Assembly: GCF_040639655.1 (NCBI RefSeq)
Contig: NZ_JBFAAI010000040.1
Span: forward strand, 1 to 64,000
Reading direction: 5' to 3'
Length of the DNA stretch: 64,000 nucleotides
DNA from: Actinoplanes sp040639655
Lineage (GTDB): Bacteria; Actinomycetota; Actinomycetes; Mycobacteriales; Micromonosporaceae
Shown here piece by piece: positions 1 to 8,533 of this stretch (the stretch's first letter is position 1; the number at the start of each line of letters is the position of its first letter). The translations under genes were made by a program, and so were the position numbers. The notes below the pieces were generated by a model, which was given only the letters and a program-made list of their open reading frames with translations, was not told the origin of the DNA and made no database searches.

Positions 1-111
1 GCCCCCCGGGCTGGCCCGCGGCGGGGGGGGGGGGCCCCCCCCGGCCCCCCCCCCCCCCCCCCCGTCCCCCCGCCCCCCCCCCACCGCCACGCGGGGTTTG
101 ACGCGCCTTTT
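1..111. other. G/C homopolymer stretch at the window edge
   Basis: The first hundred bases are long runs of G and then C with almost no other base. No coding or structural signal is visible. This looks like a contig end, a collapsed repeat or low-quality base calling rather than genuine gene sequence. Confidence 0.6.
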
Positions 112-186
112 GTGTGGCGGGTGTCCGGCCCGGCCGTGCCGAGAGCGGAGCCGGATGTCGTGGAGGTCCTGCGTGGACCGTACGAC

Positions 187-1449
187 CTAGAGGCGGTGCG
201 CCTCACGGACGGTCGTCACGCCGCGGGTGTCGAAGAACCGCTTCGCGATGCGGGCCAGGCTGTCCGGGTCGTACTCGCGGTGGTTCTGGACGAGGATGAC
301 CAGGTCGGCAGCGGCCGCCGCGCCCTCGAGGTCGTCGGTACGGGAGACCGGTACACCGTCGAGGTCCCAGGTCGTCACGTGCGGGTCGTGGTAGGCGACG
401 GTCGCGCCGAGGGCGGCGAGGTGGCGGGCCAGCGGCGCGGCGGGGGACTCGCGCTGGTCGGCGATGTTGGCCTTGTAGGTGATGCCGAGCAGCAGGACGG
501 TCGCACCACGGACGGCCTGACCGTCGGCGTTGAGCAGATTCTGGGCGCGGCGTGCCACGTACGCCGGCATCGTGGTGTTGATCTCCTGGGCCAGCTCGAC
601 GAACCGGAACGGATAGCCGAGCTTGCTGCGCACGTTGTGGGACAGGTAGTTCGGGTCGATCGGGATGCAGTGACCGCCGACGCCGGGCCCGGGGTAGAAC
701 GCCTGGAAGCCGAACGGCTTGGTGGACGCCGCGTGGATCACGTCCCACAGGTCGATGTCGAGCTCGTGGCAGAACCGCGCCATCTCGTTGACCAGGGCGA
801 TGTTGACGTGGCGGTACGTGTTCTCGAGCAGTTTCGCGGTCTCCGCCTCCCGGGTCGATCGGGTTCGCACGACCGTCTCGACGAACCGGCTGTAGAACGT
901 CTCGGCCCGGTCGGTGCACGCCGGGGTGTAGCCGCCGACGACCTTCGGGGTGTTGTGCGCGCCGAACACCTCGTTGCCGGGGTCGATCCGTTCCGGGGAG
1001 AAGGCGAGGTGGAAGTCGATGCCCGCGGTGAGCCCGGAGAGCTGCTCGAGACGGGGCCGGACCTCCTCGTCGGTGGTGCCCGGATAGGTGGTGGACTCGA
1101 GCACGACCAGCATGCCGGGCCGCAGATTGCGGCCGATCGCCGAGGTGGCGCCGAGAACGGCCCGCAGGTCCGGGCCGTCGCCCTCGGCGAGCGGGGTCGG
1201 TACACAGATGACCGCGGTCCGCGCCTGCCCGATCAGGGTTTCGTCGGAGGTGGGCAGGAAACCGCCGGCCAGCATCTTCTCCACGTCGGCGTCGCTCAGG
1301 TCGTCGACGTGGGAACGGCCGTCGCCGAGTGAGCGGACCACGTTCTCGTCGATGTCGAAACCGAGGACCGACATGCCGGCCCGGATGGCCTGTTGCGCCA
1401 GTGGCAGGCCGACGTACCCCAGGCCCAGGATGGCGACGTCGTAGCTCAA
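187..1449 (-). CDS. Nucleotide-sugar (UDP-glucose / UDP-ManNAc type) dehydrogenase
   Basis: A 420-residue NAD-dependent dehydrogenase that oxidises the C6 alcohol of a UDP-sugar to a uronic acid, supplying precursors for surface polysaccharide. The Rossmann motif GLGYVGLP lies at about residues 9-16. The family signatures SPERIDPGNE (about 151-160) and AKLLENTYRHVNIALVNE (about 205-222) are present, and the catalytic cysteine is Cys261 in GVGGHCIPIDPNY. Length matches the UDP-N-acetyl-mannosaminuronate dehydrogenase group. The start is a TTG, chosen because AGGAG lies about seven bases upstream and the Rossmann strand begins directly after it. It is followed upstream on the same strand by a Stealth glycan phosphotransferase, so both probably serve capsule or teichoic-acid-like glycan assembly. 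The exact sugar cannot be told from sequence. Confidence 0.9.
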   Translation of the reverse strand: MSYDVAILGLGYVGLPLAQQAIRAGMSVLGFDIDENVVRSLGDGRSHVDDLSDADVEKMLAGGFLPTSDETLIGQARTAVICVPTPLAEGDGPDLRAVLGATSAIGRNLRPGMLVVLESTTYPGTTDEEVRPRLEQLSGLTAGIDFHLAFSPERIDPGNEVFGAHNTPKVVGGYTPACTDRAETFYSRFVETVVRTRSTREAETAKLLENTYRHVNIALVNEMARFCHELDIDLWDVIHAASTKPFGFQAFYPGPGVGGHCIPIDPNYLSHNVRSKLGYPFRFVELAQEINTTMPAYVARRAQNLLNADGQAVRGATVLLLGITYKANIADQRESPAAPLARHLAALGATVAYHDPHVTTWDLDGVPVSRTDDLEGAAAAADLVILVQNHREYDPDSLARIAKRFFDTRGVTTVREAHRL

Positions 1450-1472
1450 GGGAGTCTCCTCTTCACAACAGG

Positions 1473-3230
1473 TCAGGCGACGGGCGGGAGGGCCACGTCC
1501 GGCGGGACCGGCCGGTCGTCCCGGCCGGGGTTCGGCTTCCGGGGCGCCGCGATCGTGCGGACGTTCCGGTGCTGCAGCTCGTACGGGCAGGTGAACGGCA
1601 GATAGGCCGGAAGGAACTCGGCGACCAGGGCCTCCTGATCGGCGACGGCGGCGCTGTGCACGTCCACGTCGTTGAGGCAGAACGCGTCGACGTTGCGGCC
1701 GCGCAGGAGCCGGGCCAGCCGCAGCGGTGTCGCCGGGCTGGCCAGGTCGGTGTAGAGGTAGCGGATCCGGCCCGGGGCGGCCTTGCCGGTGAGGTACGCG
1801 TAGTACTGCTGCAGGGACGACAGCAGCGAGATGTCGTCCGGATGCCGGAACTGGTGCCCGGCCGTGGCCGTCACCTGTTCGGCGAACCGCTCCTCGATCT
1901 CGGCGATGACGCTGCGCCGCGACGGGTGCGGGGTGTGCATCATCTTGCGGGTGAGCATCCGGCCGAACGTTTCCTGGATGAGCCGCCGGTTGTTCTTGGC
2001 GGCCGAGTCGGCGGGCCGGTCGGCGGGTCCGCGGGGTGCGGTGTCGACCCGGGCGGCCGAGGCGAAGAACTTGGTCAGCCCGCCCGCGGTGAAGAACAGG
2101 TCGGGGGTGACCGGCCGGCCCAGGATGACGTCGTCGTTGAGGTACAGGAAGTGCTCGGCCAGTCCGGGGATGCGGTGCAGCCGCGACTCGATGGCCTGCG
2201 AGTTGAAGGTCGGCAGCCGTCCGGTGTCACCGAAGATCTCCCGGTGGGTGACCACGGTGAGCCGCGGATGCGCCATGTCCAGCCAGGACGGCACCTGGCC
2301 GTCGGTGACCAGGAACACCCGGCGTACCCAGGGGGCGAAGCAGTGCAGCGCGCGCAGTGAGTAGCGCAGTTCGTCGCGGCTGGCGTACCGCGAGTCGTTG
2401 GCGGCCTGTGCGCTGACGTCGCCGACCCAGGAGTTCTCGGTCAGGGCGTGGGCCTTGCGGCGCTGCCATTCCGGGTCGGCGCCGTCCACCCAGGTGTAGA
2501 CGACGTCGATCGGGAAGTCGATCCGGTCCGGGTCCACGGTCGTGAAGATCCGCCGGGTGCGGTACGCGGTGGTGTCGTCCGGTGCACTGAACGCCCCGAA
2601 CACCGGTTCCGGCGACATGGTGACCGGCTCGTCGGCGGCGATCGTGTCGGCCACCGGGTTGCGGCGCGGCGACATCAGGCGTTCGCCCTGCTCACGCCAG
2701 AACTCGATCTCGCACGCCAGGTCGTGGCCGAGCAACAGCAGCCCGTCCGGGTCGGTGACCGGCCAGCAGACGCCGACCACCGCGGGGTCGCGGCGGCGGG
2801 TTCCGGGCCGAACCACCAGCAACGAGCCGTGGTCGCCGGCGATCAGGTCGCGGAGCAGGCGCAGGACGCCGGCGCGGGCGGACTCGCGGACGGCCACGGC
2901 GGTGCGGGTCGCGCTGCGGGTGGGCACCCGGAACCAGTCGACACCGGCCTCGTCGAGGGCCCGGACCACCCGGTCCAGGTTGTGGCGGCGGATCTCGGCG
3001 GGTGAGGCGGCCGGGTCGACGCGGGCGGTCAGGGTCCCGGCCGGGGTGCGTACGCGCCGGGTGGCGGCTTCGGTACGGCCGGGCCGGGTCGTGGCGAGAG
3101 GCATCAGGGTGCGGGCGATCCCGAGTCTTCGTTCGGGGGCGACGCGGGGCAGGACACGCGCCTCGACCGTCTCGAAGATCCGCCGTCGGACCGGCCAGGG
3201 GGCCAGCCGCAGGACCTGCCGCAGGGTCAC
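1473..3230 (-). CDS. Stealth-family capsular polysaccharide phosphotransferase
   Basis: A 585-residue protein of the Stealth family, which transfers sugar-1-phosphate units (for example GlcNAc-1-P or hexose-1-P) during synthesis of phosphodiester-linked glycans. Conserved region 1 is DVVYTWVDGADPEW (about residues 242-255); region 2 contains SRYASRDELRYSLRAL and the FLYLNDDV motif (361-368); region 3 contains KMMHTPHPSRRSV; region 4 ends in CLNDVD. An open frame extends 110 codons further upstream, but that part is Arg/Pro-rich shadow sequence. The GTG at 3230 has AAAGGA seven bases before it and begins a plausible helix. The 23 bp to the downstream dehydrogenase suggest one transcript. The roughly 240 N-terminal residues before region 1 are not recognised. 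Confidence 0.87.
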   Translation of the reverse strand: MTLRQVLRLAPWPVRRRIFETVEARVLPRVAPERRLGIARTLMPLATTRPGRTEAATRRVRTPAGTLTARVDPAASPAEIRRHNLDRVVRALDEAGVDWFRVPTRSATRTAVAVRESARAGVLRLLRDLIAGDHGSLLVVRPGTRRRDPAVVGVCWPVTDPDGLLLLGHDLACEIEFWREQGERLMSPRRNPVADTIAADEPVTMSPEPVFGAFSAPDDTTAYRTRRIFTTVDPDRIDFPIDVVYTWVDGADPEWQRRKAHALTENSWVGDVSAQAANDSRYASRDELRYSLRALHCFAPWVRRVFLVTDGQVPSWLDMAHPRLTVVTHREIFGDTGRLPTFNSQAIESRLHRIPGLAEHFLYLNDDVILGRPVTPDLFFTAGGLTKFFASAARVDTAPRGPADRPADSAAKNNRRLIQETFGRMLTRKMMHTPHPSRRSVIAEIEERFAEQVTATAGHQFRHPDDISLLSSLQQYYAYLTGKAAPGRIRYLYTDLASPATPLRLARLLRGRNVDAFCLNDVDVHSAAVADQEALVAEFLPAYLPFTCPYELQHRNVRTIAAPRKPNPGRDDRPVPPDVALPPVA

Positions 3231-3295
3231 GCCGTCGTCCTTTCGCCGCACATCCGCCGAGGGTTCAACGCCGGGGCTGAGAGGGAAGTTGCGGT

Positions 3296-3321
3296 CTATA
3301 TCCCCATTAAGTGGGTTATAG
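3296..3321. promoter_or_regulatory. Imperfect palindrome upstream of the polysaccharide genes
   Basis: A 26-base AT-rich imperfect inverted repeat (CTATA..CCC and GGG..TATAG around ATTAA) lies about 66-91 bases upstream of the Stealth start. A second, perfect palindrome CCCTTAAGGG is at 3362-3371. Their AT content contrasts with the surroundings. Operator function is inferred only from position and symmetry. Confidence 0.35.
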
Positions 3322-3460
3322 GACTTCGGCGGGGTCGGCGTGCCCGGTCGTGCCCGCTTCACCCTTAAGGGAACGGCTAAGGGTCTCGGCCGATGCGGCC
3401 CGTTGCGCGGGAAGGGCATGGTGGAAGACGCGACGACGCGACGACGGCAGGAGGCCGGCG

Positions 3461-3679
3461 ATGGGCAAGGCAATCGCAATCCTGGTGGCACTGGCGGCGG
3501 TCGGCTGGCTGGCCAGCTCGATCCTCGGCCCGTTGCTCTACTACTTGCTCGTGGGTGCACTGGTGCTCGGCGGCGGCGCCTACGTCTACTCGAGGGTGAA
3601 GCGTTCGCTCGCCCCCGGCACCCGCACCCAGCGGCGCATCGAGGCCGCGGCCCGGACCTACCGCATGCGGAACCGGTGA
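3461..3679 (+). CDS. Small membrane protein of unknown function
   Basis: A 72-residue protein with a hydrophobic N-terminal half: AIAILVALAAVGWLASSIL and a second segment LLYYLLVGALVLGGGAYVY, so probably two short membrane segments. A basic tail (RVKRSL..RTQRRIEAAARTYRMRNR) follows. The start is the ATG preceded by GGAGG eight bases upstream; the longer reading frame has no comparable site. It lies just before ffh, which encodes the SRP protein, but no known SRP partner resembles it. The family is not recognised; small hydrophobic proteins in this position occur in other actinomycetes. Confidence 0.6.
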   Translation: MGKAIAILVALAAVGWLASSILGPLLYYLLVGALVLGGGAYVYSRVKRSLAPGTRTQRRIEAAARTYRMRNR

Positions 3680-3744
3680 GGATGCGGCGGTACGGCTAGG
3701 CTTGCGGTCGACGCCAACCTTTACGACCAACGGGAAGTCTCACC

Positions 3745-5313
3745 GTGTTTGACACCTTGAGTGACCGCCTCTCCGGGATCTTCGGCAAGCTCCGCGGCAA
3801 GGGCAAGCTCACTGATGCCGACATCGACGCCACCGCGCGCGAGATCCGTCTCGCGCTGCTGGAGGCCGATGTCGCGCTGCCGGTGGTCAAGGCGTTCATC
3901 GCCAGCCTGAAGGAGCGGGCGCGCGGCGCCGAGGTCTCCCAGGCCCTGAACCCGGCCCAGCAGATCATCAAGATCGTCAACGAGGAGCTCATCCAGATCC
4001 TCGGCGGCGAGGGGCGGCGGCTGCAGTTCGCCAAGCAGCCGCCCACCGTCATCATGCTGGCCGGCCTCCAGGGCTCCGGTAAGACCACGCTGGCCGGCAA
4101 GCTCTCCCGCTGGCTCAAGAACCAGGGTCACCAGCCGTTGCTGGTCGCCTGTGACCTGCAGCGTCCCAACGCGGTCAACCAGCTGCAGGTGCTCGGCCAG
4201 CGCGTCGGGGTCGACGTCTACGCCCCGCAGCCGGGCAACGGCGTCGGCAACCCGGTCCAGGTCGCCCGTGACTCGATCGAGCACGCCAAGCGGGCGGCGA
4301 AGGACATCGTCATCGTCGACACCGCCGGCCGTCTCGGCATCGACGCCGAGATGATGCAGCAGGCCGCCGACATCCGTGACGCGGTCGACCCGGACGAGGT
4401 CATCTTCGTCATCGACGCCATGGTCGGCCAGGACGCGGTGCGCACCGCCGAGGCCTTCCGGGACGGCGTCGGTATCACCGGTGTGGTCCTGTCCAAGCTC
4501 GACGGCGACGCCCGCGGTGGTGCCGCGCTCTCCGTCCGGCACGTCACGGGCCAGCCCATCCTCTTCGCCTCCACCGGCGAGAAGATGGAGGACTTCGACG
4601 TCTTCCACCCCGACCGGATGGCCGGCCGGATCCTCGACATGGGCGACCTCCTGACCCTCATCGAGCAGGCCGAGCAGGCCTTCGACGAGGACCAGAAGGA
4701 GAAGATGGCCAGCAAGCTGCTCGGTGGTGAGCAGTTCACGCTGGAGGACTTCCTGGACCAGCTGATCGCGGTCCGCAAGATGGGCCCGATCGCCAACATC
4801 CTCGGCATGATGCCCGGCATGGGTCAGCTCAAGGGCCAGCTCGACGAGCTCGACGACAGTCACTTCGACCGGGTCACCGCGATCATCCGCTCGATGACCC
4901 CGGGTGAGCGCACCAATCCGAAGATCATCAACGGCTCGCGCCGCCTGCGCATCGCGAACGGCTCGGGCGTCACCGTCATGGACGTCAACCAGCTGCTCAA
5001 CCGCTTCACCGACGCGCAGAAGATGATGAAGCAGATGAGCGGCATGATGGGCCTGCCGGGTGGCCGCCGCAGCGCGACGAAGAGCTCGAAGAACAAGCGC
5101 AAGGGCACCAAGGGCGGCAACCGGCCCCGCGTCGGCGGGCGTCCCGGTGGCATGCCGGCCGGGTTCCCGGGTGGCTTCCCGGGCGGCGGCATGCCGCAGC
5201 TCCCGCCGGGCCTGGACCCGGGTGCGCTCGGCGGTGCGCCCGGCGGTTTCAAGCTGCCGAAGCTCGACTTCAACAAGCTGAGCAAGCCGAAGGACGACAC
5301 GAACGAGCGCTGA
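3745..5313 (+). CDS. ffh: Signal recognition particle protein Ffh (SRP54)
   Basis: A 522-residue GTPase that with 4.5S RNA binds signal sequences of nascent membrane proteins and delivers them to FtsY. The N domain (about 1-95) is followed by the G domain with the P-loop GLQGSGKTT (about 108-116), then DTAGR and SKLDGDARGG. The methionine-rich M domain has MMPGMGQL and MMKQMSGMMG. A Gly/Pro/Met-rich C-terminal tail of about 70 residues (GGMPAGFPGGFPGGGMPQ) ends in KLPKLDFNKLSKPK and is longer than in E. coli, as is common in actinobacteria. The start is a GTG with GGGAAG upstream. A TAGGCT box at 3697-3702 may be its -10 element. Confidence 0.97.
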   Translation: MFDTLSDRLSGIFGKLRGKGKLTDADIDATAREIRLALLEADVALPVVKAFIASLKERARGAEVSQALNPAQQIIKIVNEELIQILGGEGRRLQFAKQPPTVIMLAGLQGSGKTTLAGKLSRWLKNQGHQPLLVACDLQRPNAVNQLQVLGQRVGVDVYAPQPGNGVGNPVQVARDSIEHAKRAAKDIVIVDTAGRLGIDAEMMQQAADIRDAVDPDEVIFVIDAMVGQDAVRTAEAFRDGVGITGVVLSKLDGDARGGAALSVRHVTGQPILFASTGEKMEDFDVFHPDRMAGRILDMGDLLTLIEQAEQAFDEDQKEKMASKLLGGEQFTLEDFLDQLIAVRKMGPIANILGMMPGMGQLKGQLDELDDSHFDRVTAIIRSMTPGERTNPKIINGSRRLRIANGSGVTVMDVNQLLNRFTDAQKMMKQMSGMMGLPGGRRSATKSSKNKRKGTKGGNRPRVGGRPGGMPAGFPGGFPGGGMPQLPPGLDPGALGGAPGGFKLPKLDFNKLSKPKDDTNER

Positions 5314-5374
5314 AACGATTGGCGGTCATAGTCATGGTTCAGGTAGTCTGATGACACCCCCTGAGGAGCAGCCC

Positions 5375-5968
5375 ATGACTATGGCCCCGCATCTTCCCGA
5401 CCTGTTCAAGAAGCAGGACTGGACCACCGACGACCTGGACAGCCTTCCCGAGGGACTCCGTTACGAGTTGATCGACGGAAGGCTGATCTTGCCGTCCCCC
5501 ACCGGCTTCCATCAGATTCTCAGCGCGAAGCTCGCGCTGGCTCTGGAGCCCAACTGCCCCACTGGTTATGTGTCGGTCCCCGACCTGTCCCTTGAAATCG
5601 ACCGTCGCAACGAGCCGCGGCCGGATGTCGTTGTGGTGCACGAGCGTTACATGTTCCGTACACCGGTTCCGATTGACGGCGCGCTGCTCGTGATGGAGGT
5701 GGTCTCGCCGACATCGCACTTCCGGGACATGAACGCGAAGGTCGAGATCTACGCGGCAGCGGGTGTCAGCAGCTATTGGGTTGTCGATCCGACAGTGGAC
5801 GGCGACATGCTGATGACGGTTTTCGAACGGAACGAGGCCGGGCAGTACGAGCGGGTGGCCGGCACCAGCAAGGTGTTCAGCACCGATGTGCCGTATCCGA
5901 TCACCATCGATCTGCCGGCGCTGACCGCCCTGCGTGACAAGTACCTCGCTGCGCGGGAGGACGCTTGA
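5375..5968 (+). CDS. Uma2-family (DUF820) PD-(D/E)XK-fold protein
   Basis: A 197-residue protein of the Uma2/DUF820 family, a restriction-endonuclease-like fold common in Actinobacteria and Cyanobacteria and of unproven function. Family signatures visible are YELIDGRLIL near the N-terminus, PDVVVV, LVMEVVSPTS and KVEIYAAAGVSSYWVVDP; the D..EV..K pattern fits a PD-(D/E)XK active site. The start is the ATG preceded by GAGGAG six bases upstream rather than the ATG 24 bases earlier. It stands alone between ffh and an amidohydrolase. Codon use here includes more A/T-ending codons than the neighbours (gttg, ttcg), which may reflect horizontal acquisition. Confidence 0.85.
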   Translation: MTMAPHLPDLFKKQDWTTDDLDSLPEGLRYELIDGRLILPSPTGFHQILSAKLALALEPNCPTGYVSVPDLSLEIDRRNEPRPDVVVVHERYMFRTPVPIDGALLVMEVVSPTSHFRDMNAKVEIYAAAGVSSYWVVDPTVDGDMLMTVFERNEAGQYERVAGTSKVFSTDVPYPITIDLPALTALRDKYLAAREDA

Positions 5969-5973
5969 TCCGG

Positions 5974-5979
5974 TAGGAC
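5974..5979 (+). promoter_or_regulatory. -10-like box for leaderless start of the amidohydrolase
   Basis: TAGGAC, seven bases before the ATG at 5987. Spacing fits transcription starting at or next to the start codon. AGGA within it could alternatively act as a weak ribosome site. Confidence 0.35.
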
Positions 5980-5986
5980 TTATCCC

Positions 5987-7063
5987 ATGGCGTTTCATGT
6001 GCGTGGGACGGTTCTGCCGGACGGCGAGGTCCGGGACCTTTGGCTGGTCGGCGATCGGGTCACCTTCGAGCCGGTGGCCGGTGCGGAGACCATCAGCGAC
6101 GGCGGGTTCATCCTGCCGGGGCTCGTCGACGCGCACTGCCACCTCGGTATCGCGTTCGGGGCCAAGCCGATCGAGAGCGTCGACCAGGCCCGTGAGCTGG
6201 CCGTGATCGACCGGGACGCGGGTGTTCTGGCTCTGCGTGACGCGGGATCGCCCTTCCCGTACCCCGAATTGGACGACGAAGCCGGAGTGCCCCGCCTGGC
6301 CCGCGCCGGACGGCACGTCGCGGCGCCGAGACGCTATCTGCGGGACATCGGCGTCGAGGTGGCCGGCGACGAGGTGGCCGCCGCCGTGACCGCGCAGGCG
6401 AAGGCCGGCACCGGCTGGGTGAAGCTGGTCGGCGACTGGATCGACCGGACCGTCGGCGATCTCGCCCCGAGCTGGGACGCCGCCACCATGGCCGCCGCTG
6501 TCGAGGCCGCGCACGCCGCCGGCGCCCGCGCCGCGGTGCACACCTTCTCCGAGGAGGGTGTGGAGATCATGGTGAGGGCCGGCGTCGACTCGGTGGAGCA
6601 CGGCACCGGGCTCACCCTCGACCTGATCGACGAGATGGCGCGGCGGCGGACCGCACTGGTTCCCACGATGATCAACATCCGGACCTTCGGGAAGATCGCC
6701 GACAACGCGCGGGGCAAGTTCGAAGGCTACGCCGACCACATGATCGCCCTGCGCGACCGGTTCCCGTCCGTGGTGCTGGCCGCCCACGAGGCCGGCGTGC
6801 CGATCTACGTCGGTACCGACGCGGGCGGCGGCATCCGGCACGGCCTGGCCGCCGAGGAGATGCTCTACCTGCACGAGGCCGGCATCCCGGCGATCGACGT
6901 GCTGGCCGCCGCCTCGTGGAAGGCCCGCGAGTGGCTCGGGTTCCCCGGCCTGGTCGAGGGCGGACTCGCCGACCTGGTGGTCTACGACACCGACCCGCGC
7001 GCCGACCTCCGGGTGGTCCGGGCGCCCCGCCGCATCGTCCTGCGGGGCGCCGTGATCAGGTGA
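5987..7063 (+). CDS. Metal-dependent amidohydrolase (imidazolonepropionase-like)
   Basis: A 358-residue amidohydrolase-superfamily enzyme that hydrolyses an amide or related bond with one or two bound metals. The metal motif HCHLG (in LVDAHCHLGIAFG) lies at about residues 47-51; further signatures are GWVKLVGDW, AVHTFSEEG, DSVEHGTGL and YVGTDAGGGIRHG, which supply the expected Lys, His, His and Asp ligands. The C-terminal GGLADLVVYDTDPRADL is the usual composite-sandwich strand of the family. The substrate cannot be assigned; sequences of this type are often annotated as prolidase- or imidazolonepropionase-related. The gene is single, with its own start signal and a convergent neighbour 3 bp beyond its stop. 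Confidence 0.88.
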   Translation: MAFHVRGTVLPDGEVRDLWLVGDRVTFEPVAGAETISDGGFILPGLVDAHCHLGIAFGAKPIESVDQARELAVIDRDAGVLALRDAGSPFPYPELDDEAGVPRLARAGRHVAAPRRYLRDIGVEVAGDEVAAAVTAQAKAGTGWVKLVGDWIDRTVGDLAPSWDAATMAAAVEAAHAAGARAAVHTFSEEGVEIMVRAGVDSVEHGTGLTLDLIDEMARRRTALVPTMINIRTFGKIADNARGKFEGYADHMIALRDRFPSVVLAAHEAGVPIYVGTDAGGGIRHGLAAEEMLYLHEAGIPAIDVLAAASWKAREWLGFPGLVEGGLADLVVYDTDPRADLRVVRAPRRIVLRGAVIR

Positions 7064-7066
7064 CCG

Positions 7067-8533
7067 TCAGCGGGTGAGACGCCAGATCCACAACTCCCGG
7101 CCGGCCGGGCAGGTGAGGACGTCCTCGTTCCAGTCGCACCGGCCGGAGACCTCCGGGATGACGCCGAGCGTCACCTTCCGGTAGTCGACGTTCGAGACGC
7201 CGCGGACGGTGTACCGGCGGTCCCCGGCGTCCTGGGTCAGGGTCAGCGCGTTGCCGTCGTCGGCGAACCCGCCGATCCCGTTGTCGGAGTACCGGGCCTG
7301 CCCGTTCTCGTCGTACAGCGTGGTGCCCTTGAGTCCGGTGCCGCTGGTCAGGATGTGGCCGAGACGTATCGAGTCGTTGCCGAACCGTGGCACCGCCCGG
7401 GTCGTCCGGATCACTTTCCCGGTCCTTGTGTTGATCATGAGCAGCCTGCCCTCCCGTTTCTCCGAGGTCAGTTCGCGCATCTCGGGGACGCAGAGGCGAT
7501 CGGGTCCGCAGGGCAGGGAAGGCCCGTTCTCCCAGGGGATCTCGCGCTGGTAGACGACATTGTCGGGAGTGGTGATGCTGAGAACACCGCCGATGCGCAC
7601 GGTGGCGTAGATCTTTCCCTCATAGGCGAGCAACTCCTCCGCGCCCGCACGGCCTCGCGCGACCGACCGGACCTTGCCGGTACGGATGTCCCGGACCGTG
7701 ATCCGGCCGTACTCGCTCAGGTCGACCAGCCGGTCGTCGGTGAACGGGAAGGCCTTGGCCACGTCCGGGCTCCAGAGGGCCGAGGTGGTTCCTCTCTGAT
7801 CCTCGCTGCCGTCCGACTCGACCCGCATACCGCTGATCAGTTCCGGCCGGCCCGCCCCGGCCGGAACTGTCCAGAGCTTCCGTCCACCGGCCAGGTCGTA
7901 CCCCTCGATCGCGCGGGTGTCGTCGACCAGCCGGACCAGCACGTCCTGATGCAGCACGAGCTGGTCGCGGTCGGTGTGCCGCAGTTCCCAGCGTTTCGCG
8001 CCGGTGGCCGGGTCGTGGAACAGCAGGAGCCGGTCGACCGGCTCGTCCAGCGCCTCGGAGTGCTGCTCCAGCTCCCGCAGCAGGATCACCGCGCGGGGCG
8101 TGGTGGCGACCCCACGGAAGAAGCTTTCCCGGCCGGTGATCCGCCAGAGCGTCCTCCCGGTCCGGGCGTCCACGGCGACGGTGTCGTGCCCGCCGTTGCC
8201 GTCGGCGGAGAAGCCGATCACCCGGTCCCCGGAGATCCGCGCGTTGTTCCAGATCCGGCCGTCACCGATCCGGAGCGGCTCGCCGACCGGCGCCAGTCCG
8301 CGGATCCGGGCCGGTGTGGTGGCCGGCAGGATCGGCTCGGGATCCGGTTGCTCCCGCCTGATCGCGATCCCGGTTCCGGTGAGGACCAGCAGCACCGCGG
8401 CGGCGGTCAGTGCGGCGCGGCTGCGGGTCCGCCGCTGCCGGCCCCGCTGCCGGGCGCCTTCGGCGCCCCGCAGCGGGATCGCGTCGGCCTGCCGGCCCAG
8501 CGCGGTGAACAGTTCATCCAGGTCAGCGGGCAC
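7067..8533 (-). CDS. Membrane-anchored PQQ-like beta-propeller protein, partner of the ECF sigma factor
   Basis: A 488-residue protein. A short cytoplasmic N-terminus (MPADLDELFTALGRQADAI) and a basic stretch (RQRGRQRRTRSRA) precede one transmembrane segment, ALTAAAVLLVLTGTGIAI (about 38-55). The rest is extracytoplasmic and contains repeated propeller-like motifs such as TVAVDARTGRTLWRITG, YDLAGGRKLWTVPAG and LLMINTRTGKVIRTTR. It overlaps the upstream sigma-factor gene by 11 bp, so translation is probably coupled. That pairing and topology fit an anti-sigma or sensor role, although no zinc anti-sigma motif (HxxxCxxC) is visible. The start is a GTG. Confidence 0.78.
   Translation of the reverse strand: MPADLDELFTALGRQADAIPLRGAEGARQRGRQRRTRSRAALTAAAVLLVLTGTGIAIRREQPDPEPILPATTPARIRGLAPVGEPLRIGDGRIWNNARISGDRVIGFSADGNGGHDTVAVDARTGRTLWRITGRESFFRGVATTPRAVILLRELEQHSEALDEPVDRLLLFHDPATGAKRWELRHTDRDQLVLHQDVLVRLVDDTRAIEGYDLAGGRKLWTVPAGAGRPELISGMRVESDGSEDQRGTTSALWSPDVAKAFPFTDDRLVDLSEYGRITVRDIRTGKVRSVARGRAGAEELLAYEGKIYATVRIGGVLSITTPDNVVYQREIPWENGPSLPCGPDRLCVPEMRELTSEKREGRLLMINTRTGKVIRTTRAVPRFGNDSIRLGHILTSGTGLKGTTLYDENGQARYSDNGIGGFADDGNALTLTQDAGDRRYTVRGVSNVDYRKVTLGVIPEVSGRCDWNEDVLTCPAGRELWIWRLTR

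Noticed and set aside
3721..4863. 380-codon open frame opposite ffh
   Set aside because: It is antisense to ffh, has Val/Glu/Leu/Asp-rich shadow composition and no recognisable motif. High GC makes such frames common.
5339..6874. 511-codon reverse frame over the Uma2 and amidohydrolase genes
   Set aside because: Antisense to two clear genes, with no domain and His/Arg/Asp-rich composition typical of shadows.
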